This document shows positions 58,793 through 64,000 of a DNA stretch of 64,000 nucleotides, piece after piece. The notes under the pieces are model-generated. The model made no database searches and had not been told where the DNA came from. It saw only the letters and a list, made by a program, of their open reading frames with translations. This stretch comes from Methylobacterium organophilum. GTDB taxonomy: Bacteria > Pseudomonadota > Alphaproteobacteria > Rhizobiales > Beijerinckiaceae. The stretch's first letter is position 1. Every line of letters begins with the position of its first letter. Where the stretch lies: NCBI RefSeq assembly GCF_022179465.1, contig NZ_BPQV01000001.1, positions 496,001 through 560,000 on the forward strand. Direction: 5' to 3'. A program made the position numbers and the translations under genes.

Positions 58793-59989
58793 TCAGGAAC
58801 CGTGGGCCTGGCGCAGGGCCGCATCCAGATCGGCATGGAGGTCGTCCACCGACTCGATGCCGGCCGAGAGGCGCAGCAGGTCCGGCGGGCAGGGCGTGCC
58901 CGCTCCCTCCACCGAGGCCCGGTGCTCGATCAGGCTCTCGACGCCGCCCAGCGAGGTCGCCCGCTTCCACAGCCGCACCCCCGCCGCCGTGGCGATGGCC
59001 GCCGCCTCGCCCCCCGCGACGCGGATCGAGAGCATGAAGCCGAAGCCGCCCTCCATCTGGCGCGCGGCGACCGCATGGCCGGGATGGCCGGGCAGCCCGG
59101 GATAGAGCACGGCGGCGACATGGGGGTGCCGGCTGAAACGTTCGGCAAGATCGGCGGCGTTGCGCGCCTGGGCCTGCGCCCGCAGGTGCAGGGTGCGGAG
59201 CGAGCGCGTGAGCAGATAGGCCTCGAACGGTCCGAGGATCGCGCCCCATTGCGAGCGGATATTGGCGAGCCGCTCCCAGAAGGCATCGGGCTTGGCGGCG
59301 GCGAGCACGCCGGCCACCACGTCGGAATGCCCGTTCAGGATCTTGGTGGCCGAATGCATCACGAGGTCGGCCCCGTGCTCCAGGGGCCGGGTATGGACCG
59401 GCGAGGCCGCCGTCGAATCGACCGCGAGGCGGGCGCCGGCCGCATGCGCGATCGCCGCGGCCGCGGCGATGTCGGTCACCGTCCAGAGCGGGTTGCCTGG
59501 TGTCTCGATCCAGACGAGCTTGGTCCGGCCCGGCCGGATCGCCGCGCGGATCGCCTCCGGATCGGTGGCGTCGACGAGGTCGAGGTCGAAGGTCAGGCGC
59601 GGGGCCTCCCGCAGCAGCCAGCGCCGCAGGCCCCAATACATCACCTTCGGCGCGATCACGTGGTCGCCCGGCTCCAGGGCGGAGAACACTGCCGTCGCCG
59701 CGGCCATGCCGGAGCCGAACAGCATCGCCCCGGCGCGGGCGCCCTCCAGCATCGCGATCACGGCCTCCGCCTCGCGCACCGTGGCGTTGTCGGGCCGGGC
59801 ATAGGTGTAGCCGGAGGAATAGGCGTTGTCGGGGTCGCGCAGGAAGGTCGTGGCGAGGTGGAGCGGCGGCACCACGCCCCGGGTCGTCGGATCGATCCGC
59901 CCGAGGGCCTGCACCGCCTGCGAGCGCGCGGAGAAGGCCGGCGGGGTCGGCGATGCATCCCGATCGGTGGGCGGCGAGTTGGAGGTCAT
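58793..59989 (-). CDS. Cystathionine gamma-synthase/beta-lyase family PLP enzyme
   Basis: 398-residue Cys/Met-metabolism PLP enzyme. Blocks: PLHLATTFLRDPDNAYSSGY, LFGSGMAAATAVF, WIETPGNPLW, cofactor lysine in VMHSATKILNGHSDVV, and KRATSLGGVESLIEHRAS. Whether it makes cystathionine or cleaves it cannot be settled from sequence alone; the HSDVV after Lys and SLGGVESL fit both gamma-synthase and lyase. Divergent from tspO. Confidence 0.85.
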   Translation of the reverse strand: MTSNSPPTDRDASPTPPAFSARSQAVQALGRIDPTTRGVVPPLHLATTFLRDPDNAYSSGYTYARPDNATVREAEAVIAMLEGARAGAMLFGSGMAAATAVFSALEPGDHVIAPKVMYWGLRRWLLREAPRLTFDLDLVDATDPEAIRAAIRPGRTKLVWIETPGNPLWTVTDIAAAAAIAHAAGARLAVDSTAASPVHTRPLEHGADLVMHSATKILNGHSDVVAGVLAAAKPDAFWERLANIRSQWGAILGPFEAYLLTRSLRTLHLRAQAQARNAADLAERFSRHPHVAAVLYPGLPGHPGHAVAARQMEGGFGFMLSIRVAGGEAAAIATAAGVRLWKRATSLGGVESLIEHRASVEGAGTPCPPDLLRLSAGIESVDDLHADLDAALRQAHGS

Positions 59990-60075
59990 GGCGGTCCCGT
60001 CCTGGCCTGAGGGCGGCTTGCCCCTTGCGGGAAGCGCCGGGCGCGCGCAAGGCGGAGCTGGTCCCGGCAGGGTGC

Positions 60076-60606
60076 ATGACGAGCGGCATGAGCGACGCGA
60101 CGGCGATTCCCGAGAAACCGGCCCTGCCGCCATGGCCGCGGCTCCTCGCGGCGATCCTGCCCGTGGCGCTGACGGCGCTGCTGGGCAGCCTCGCCACGGG
60201 CTCGAACATCGAGGGCTGGTACGCCACCCTGAACAAGCCCGCCTTCACCCCGCCGAACGGGGTGTTCCCCGTGGCCTGGACGATCCTCTACGCGATGATC
60301 GCCGTGGCGCTCTGGCGGCTGCTCGGGGCGCGGCCGGCGACGGGACCGGCGCGGCGGGGCTGGCAGCTGGCGCTGGCGGCCTTCCTGGCCCAGCTCGCCC
60401 TCAATGCCGCCTGGACGCCGGTCTTCTTCGCCGCCCACGCCCTCGGGACGGGGCTGGTGGTCGCCCTCGCCATGCTGGTGATGGCGCTCTGGACGATCCG
60501 CCTGTCCTGGCGCTTCGACCGACTGGCGGCCGGGCTGCTCGTGCCCTACGCCGCCTGGGTCGCCTTCGCGAGCTTGCTGAACGGCGTCATCTGGCGGATG
60601 AACTGA
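60076..60606 (+). CDS. tspO: TspO/MBR family tryptophan-rich sensory protein
   Basis: 176-residue membrane protein with five helices that binds porphyrins. Family blocks: WYATLNKPAFTPPNGVFPVAWTILYAMIAVALW, AWTPVFFA, and the C-terminal PYAAWVAFASLLNGVIWRMN. In Rhodobacter TspO modulates tetrapyrrole gene expression, which is of interest given the several heme and B12 genes in the window. A start at 60088 (MSDATAIPEKP) is equally possible. Confidence 0.92.
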   Translation: MTSGMSDATAIPEKPALPPWPRLLAAILPVALTALLGSLATGSNIEGWYATLNKPAFTPPNGVFPVAWTILYAMIAVALWRLLGARPATGPARRGWQLALAAFLAQLALNAAWTPVFFAAHALGTGLVVALAMLVMALWTIRLSWRFDRLAAGLLVPYAAWVAFASLLNGVIWRMN

Positions 60607-60613
60607 GGCGCCT

Positions 60614-61360
60614 TCAGGATTCCATCACCCGGTCGGAGCCGCCCAGGGCGGAGAGGGTCATGCTGTCCGCGCCGATCTCAGCGGCGTCGTAGCCGAGGAT
60701 CAGGGCGAGCTGCTCGCGGGCGCGCCAGACGCGGCTCTTCACCGTGCCGACCCGGCACTGCATCACCTCCGCCGCCTCCTCGTAGCTGAGGTTCTCGATG
60801 GCGACGAGGATCAGCGCCTGCTGCATCGAGGGCGACAGGCGCTCCAGGGCGAGCCGGGCATCCTTGAGATCGACGTAGCCGGATTGCTCCGGCACCGTGG
60901 CGATGCGCTCGGCGAGGTCGCCGTCGCTGTCGGAGAGCTCCCGGTTGTCCTTGCGGTGATGCGAGTAGAACGCGTTCCGCATGATCGTGAACAGCCAGGC
61001 GCCGAGATTGGTCCCCGTCGCGAAGCGCGTCCGCGAGCGCCAAGCGCGCAGCAGCGTGTCCTGGACGAGGTCGTCGGCCAGCGTCGGGTTCTTGGCCAGG
61101 GACATGGCGAAGTTGTGCAGCCGCGGCACCATCTCCAGGAACTCGGCGCGGAAGGCCGCCTCGTCATGCGCGCCCTGCGCGTCGAGCGCCTTCGCGAGCC
61201 GCTCCATCAGCTCGGCGAAACGCTCGCCGGTCTCCGCGGAGGCGTCGCGCCGGTAGGTCTCCGCCAGGAGCTGGCCGAGATGCAGACGGACGCCGTGGGG
61301 AAGGACGGGAGCCGCGTCGTCGTCGGCGACGGGTTCGACGAGGGAAGCGTTGCCGGACAT
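60614..61360 (-). CDS. ECF sigma factor, EcfG-like
   Basis: 248 residues. Sigma-2 region (FAMSLAKNPTLADDLVQDTLLRAWRSR, GTNLGAWLFTIMRNAFYS) and sigma-4 region (LSYEEAAEVMQCRVGTVKSRVWRAREQL) match the EcfG group that runs the alphaproteobacterial general stress response under NepR-PhyR. An additional N-terminal stretch of about 70 residues precedes sigma-2, longer than usual. No nepR or phyR gene is adjacent, so it may be a secondary paralogue. ATG at 61360. Confidence 0.8.
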   Translation of the reverse strand: MSGNASLVEPVADDDAAPVLPHGVRLHLGQLLAETYRRDASAETGERFAELMERLAKALDAQGAHDEAAFRAEFLEMVPRLHNFAMSLAKNPTLADDLVQDTLLRAWRSRTRFATGTNLGAWLFTIMRNAFYSHHRKDNRELSDSDGDLAERIATVPEQSGYVDLKDARLALERLSPSMQQALILVAIENLSYEEAAEVMQCRVGTVKSRVWRAREQLALILGYDAAEIGADSMTLSALGGSDRVMES

Positions 61361-61377
61361 GTATCCCGTAACGTGTC

Positions 61378-61396
61378 GACGGCCGGAGAGGCCGTC
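61378..61396. promoter_or_regulatory. Small hairpin in the leader of the ECF sigma gene
   Basis: GACGGCC-GGAGA-GGCCGTC, a perfect 7-bp dyad 18 bp upstream of the sigma factor start. It could affect translation or be an operator; no further evidence. Confidence 0.3.
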
Positions 61397-61455
61397 AGTC
61401 ACGGGGAAGTGTGAACCCCCGGCACCGGAGATGCTCCAACATGGATTAGAGGGAC

Positions 61456-61489
61456 CCGGAATCCCGCAGGGCGCCTGCGGGATTTCCGG
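61456..61489. terminator. Hairpin after hisG
   Basis: CCGGAATCCCGCAGG and CCTGCGGGATTTCCGG pair almost perfectly around a 3-base loop, about 50 bp after hisG on its strand and upstream of the ECF sigma gene. Likely end of the hisZ-hisG transcript, without a U-tract. Confidence 0.6.
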
Positions 61490-61539
61490 GGTAATCCCAT
61501 GCCCCGGGGCGTCGATCGGACGCGCCCCGGCGGGGCGGC

Positions 61540-62532
61540 TCAGCCGAGCTTGGCCAGGAGGCCCTCGGCCAGCTCGTTGCCCTGGGTGAAGACGTAATCG
61601 ACCTTGCGCACGGTCACGGAATGCGCGCCCGCCCGGGCCAGCTCTTCGGAGAGGGCGAAGGCGGCATCGGCCTGGCAGTGCAGGATCAGCTCCCGGGCCC
61701 CGGCCTCCGGCGCCCCGTAGGGCGGCGCGGCCCCGTGCCGGGCGGCGATTCCGGAGAGATCGATGGCCTCCCCCTCGGGCAGCCCCGCCCGGATCTCCCG
61801 GGTGGTGCGGGCCCGTTCCTCGGCGGCGATGCGGCCGAGGACGCGGCGCAGGGCCTCCCGCGCGGTCGGGCTCCAGGGCGCCTTCAGGGAGGCGACGAGA
61901 TTGGCCTCGGAGCGCAGGATCACGCCGTCGTCGAGGATCTTGAGGGCGTTGGCGGCCAGCGTCGCCCCGGTCGTGGTGATGTCGACGATGATCTCGGCCG
62001 AGCCCGCCGCCGGCGCGCCCTCGGTGGCGCCCAGGCTCTCGACGATGCGGTAATCGACGATGCCCGCCTCGGCGAAGAAGCGCCGGGTCAGGTTCACGTA
62101 TTTCGTGGCGATGCGCAGGCGGCGGCCCTGGCGCAGGCGCATCTCGCTGGCGACCTCGTCGAGATCGGCCATGGCCCGCACGTCGATCCAGGCCTGCGGC
62201 ACGGCGACCACCACCGTCGCCTGGCCGAAGCCCAGGGGCGTCAGCAGTTCGACGGCCTCGGCGCTCTCCGGCAGGGTCTCGCGGATCAGGTCCTCGCCGG
62301 TCACGCCGAGATGGGCGGCGCCGCTGGCGAGCTGCGCCGCGATCTCGGAGGCCGAGAGGAAGCGCACCTCGACATTGTCCACGCCGACGAGCTTGCCGCG
62401 GTAGTCGCGGGCGCCGCCGCTCTGGGCGAGCTTCAGCCCGGCGCGGCCGAAGAAGGCGGTGGCGTTCTCCTGCAGCCGGCCCTTCGAGGGCACGGCGAGG
62501 ACGAGGGGGCTGTCGTCTTGCGGCATCGTCAT
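61540..62532 (-). CDS. hisG: ATP phosphoribosyltransferase catalytic subunit HisG
   Basis: 330-residue periplasmic-binding-fold enzyme for the first step of histidine synthesis. VLAVPSKGRLQENATAFF, HLGVTGEDLIRE, IATKYVNLTRRFF and EIIVDITTTGATLAANAL are family blocks. It belongs to the group working with HisZ, whose gene precedes it by 16 bp. ATG at 62532 (MTMPQDD); the second ATG at 62526 is also possible. The rest of the his genes are at 31.9-35.7 kb. Confidence 0.95.
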   Translation of the reverse strand: MTMPQDDSPLVLAVPSKGRLQENATAFFGRAGLKLAQSGGARDYRGKLVGVDNVEVRFLSASEIAAQLASGAAHLGVTGEDLIRETLPESAEAVELLTPLGFGQATVVVAVPQAWIDVRAMADLDEVASEMRLRQGRRLRIATKYVNLTRRFFAEAGIVDYRIVESLGATEGAPAAGSAEIIVDITTTGATLAANALKILDDGVILRSEANLVASLKAPWSPTAREALRRVLGRIAAEERARTTREIRAGLPEGEAIDLSGIAARHGAAPPYGAPEAGARELILHCQADAAFALSEELARAGAHSVTVRKVDYVFTQGNELAEGLLAKLG

Positions 62533-62548
62533 GCTCACGCGCTCGGCC

Positions 62549-63685
62549 TCAGGCGCTCTGGACGCAGCGGGTGAGCCAGAAGGCGCAGCCCACCGCCGGC
62601 AGGGGCTCGGCACTGCCGAGATGCTGGAGCAGGCCGTCGTAGCGGCCGCCGCCGACGAGGGGCGCGGAGCCCCCGGCCCGCGTCGCCTCGAAGATGAAGC
62701 CGGTATAGTAGTCGAGATTGCGGGCGAAGCCGCCGGCATAGCGGAAGCGCTCGATCGGCAGGCCGCGGGCGGCCATGAAGCCGGTGCGTTCCTCGAACAG
62801 GGCCAAGGCCGCCTCCAGCCCGGCATCGGCCAGCCCCGCCTCGCGGGTAAGGCCGCGCAGGTCGGCCAGGGCCCGGTCGGGATCGCCGGCGATGGCGCAG
62901 AAGCGCTCGATCAGCCCCCGGTTGTCCTCGTTCAGCCCGGCGCCGCCCTGGGCCTGCATCGCCGCCTTGGCGAGGAAGCGCTCCGCGATCTCGCCGGCGC
63001 TGCGGCCGCCGACCCGGGAGATGCCGGCGATGGAGAGCACGTCCTCCACGAAGGCGCGCACGCCCTTGGGGTCCTGCCCCTGGATCGCCGCGAGCAGGCC
63101 CGCATGCGGGTCCTCGGCCCCCGCCGCATTGGCGAGCCCGGCGATGGGCCGCCCGGCGGCGATCGCCCGCAGGGTCCGCCGCTTGGCGACGGGGGGCACC
63201 TTCAGCGCGTCGAGGAAGGCCTGGGTCAGGCCCATGTCGCCGAAGCGGATGGCGGCATCGCTCACCCCGAGGAGCTCCAGCCCCTCCAGGGCGAGGCCCA
63301 GCACTTCCGCATCGGCGGCGGGGGTGTCGGTGCGGCCGATCGATTCGATGCCCGCCTGCACGAACTCGTCGGATTCCCCCGCCGCGAGGCGGAAGACCGG
63401 GCCGAGATAGCTGTAATCGGCGGCCTGCCCGGGGCGGCTCGCCTGGTGGTGCCGACAGACGGGGATCGTGAATTCCGGCCGCAGGCACAGCTCGGCCCCG
63501 GCCGCGTCCTGGGTCACGAAGATGCGGCGGCGGATATCCTCGCCCGACAATTCCAGGAAGGGCTCGACCGGCTGCAGCACCGGCGGCGCGACGAGGGCAT
63601 AGCCGGACGCGACGAGATGCCGGGACAGATGCCCGTAGCGCTCCGTCTCGAGCCCGCCGGTCGCTATCGCCTCAGGTCGCGTCAT
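62549..63685 (-). CDS. hisZ: ATP phosphoribosyltransferase regulatory subunit HisZ
   Basis: 378-residue histidyl-tRNA-synthetase-like protein without aminoacylation, required by HisG for activity and feedback control. FVTQDAAGAELCLRPEFTIPV and YSYLGPVFRLA reflect the class II synthetase core; GGFARNLDYYTGFIFEA and GGRYDGLL are the histidine-binding-type motifs. First gene of hisZ-hisG. Lacks an anticodon-binding domain. Confidence 0.95.
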   Translation of the reverse strand: MTRPEAIATGGLETERYGHLSRHLVASGYALVAPPVLQPVEPFLELSGEDIRRRIFVTQDAAGAELCLRPEFTIPVCRHHQASRPGQAADYSYLGPVFRLAAGESDEFVQAGIESIGRTDTPAADAEVLGLALEGLELLGVSDAAIRFGDMGLTQAFLDALKVPPVAKRRTLRAIAAGRPIAGLANAAGAEDPHAGLLAAIQGQDPKGVRAFVEDVLSIAGISRVGGRSAGEIAERFLAKAAMQAQGGAGLNEDNRGLIERFCAIAGDPDRALADLRGLTREAGLADAGLEAALALFEERTGFMAARGLPIERFRYAGGFARNLDYYTGFIFEATRAGGSAPLVGGGRYDGLLQHLGSAEPLPAVGCAFWLTRCVQSA

Positions 63686-63812
63686 CGTCCTTTCCCGGGC
63701 GCGGGACGCGCCTCTCGTCTCGAATTCCGCCGGGTTCGCCGGCGGCCAGCTTTATCCGGGCCGGCGCGGTCTGGCGACGCCGGCCACGTGCCGGGGATTA
63801 CGCAGAAAATCC

Positions 63813-64000
63813 TTACCAGACCAGCCGCTCGGTCACCGCATCGGGATGCACCGGCTGCCGGGCCAGCCACTCGGCCACGTCGCCCAGGCTCTGATGGTCG
63901 AGGGAGACGCCGAGCTCCTCCGCATGGATGCCGCGGGCCACGAGCAGGGAGGGGATGCCGGCCCCCGCGGCCCCGGCGATGTCGGTGCGGATCGCGTCGC
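63813..64000 (-). CDS. HAD-IIA family hydrolase, C-terminal end (runs off the window)
   Basis: Only the last 62 codons are present, ending LVW-stop at 63813. The segment GDAIRTDIAGAAGAGIPSLL followed by VARGIHAEEL is motif IV of class IIA HAD hydrolases (TIGR01459-like in alphaproteobacteria), which act on phosphorylated sugars or similar small molecules. The catalytic N-terminus is beyond 64000. Confidence 0.75.
   Translation of the reverse strand, partial: DAIRTDIAGAAGAGIPSLLVARGIHAEELGVSLDHQSLGDVAEWLARQPVHPDAVTERLVW

Noticed and set aside
59990-60075. Possible SAM riboswitch before the cystathionine enzyme
   Set aside because: Short GC-rich leader with only a loose hairpin; no SAM-II or SAM/SAH core motif could be recognised.

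Overview
The window is a GC-rich (about 70% by eye), densely packed bacterial chromosome segment from an alphaproteobacterium, most likely Hyphomicrobiales and probably Methylobacterium/Methylorubrum. The support is the aerobic cobalamin genes cobL-cobE-cobM-cobB, the petABC cytochrome bc1 operon, a short HisG with a HisZ partner, an EcfG-type sigma factor, an oxalate/formate antiporter, and a hemE-linked origin-like region with CtrA and CcrM sites. The genus is an inference; no rRNA gene is present.

Layout. 1-5.3 kb: rimI-tsaB, an exopolysaccharide initiating glycosyltransferase, a fosmidomycin-resistance-type MFS pump, an IsdG-type heme monooxygenase and an XRE regulator with a long palindrome upstream. 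5.3-13.1 kb: cobalamin genes, oxlT, a methyltransferase and a gamma-glutamyltransferase. 13.3-21.1 kb: a small unknown gene, a ModE-like regulator, a hybrid histidine kinase, hslV with a sigma-32-like promoter, a type Ib aspartate aminotransferase, a RecD-like helicase and hemF. 21.2-22.4 kb: a one-gene AT-rich island encoding an orphan ParA-type ATPase. 22.4-30.8 kb: trmL, an ABC exporter, a MATE pump, petABC and mtnP. 30.8-36.7 kb: a Tat-exported phosphoesterase and the operon hisB-DUF2628-hisH-hisA-hisF-hisE-coaA. 36.7-40.8 kb: envelope genes (SLT transglycosylase, L,D-transpeptidase, small secreted proteins) and a receiver protein with a NepR-like N-terminus. 40.9-46.3 kb: a metal-efflux locus with two small His-containing secreted proteins and czcB-czcA. 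46.4-50.3 kb: hemJ, hemE, a candidate chromosomal replication origin, a lower-GC FkbM methyltransferase, a frameshifted integrase remnant and tRNA-Pro(CGG). 50.4-64 kb: a PPTase, an M16 peptidase, thrC, divergent opgG/opgH, a trans-sulfuration enzyme, tspO, the ECF sigma factor, hisG-hisZ and a partial HAD hydrolase.

Most of this is core metabolism (histidine, heme, B12, threonine, respiration) and envelope maintenance. The parts least explained by ordinary housekeeping are the AT-rich ParA island, the origin-like region beside hemE with its tRNA-anchored remnant island, the NepR-receiver fusion, and the palindrome in front of the XRE gene. No IS element or CRISPR array was seen.
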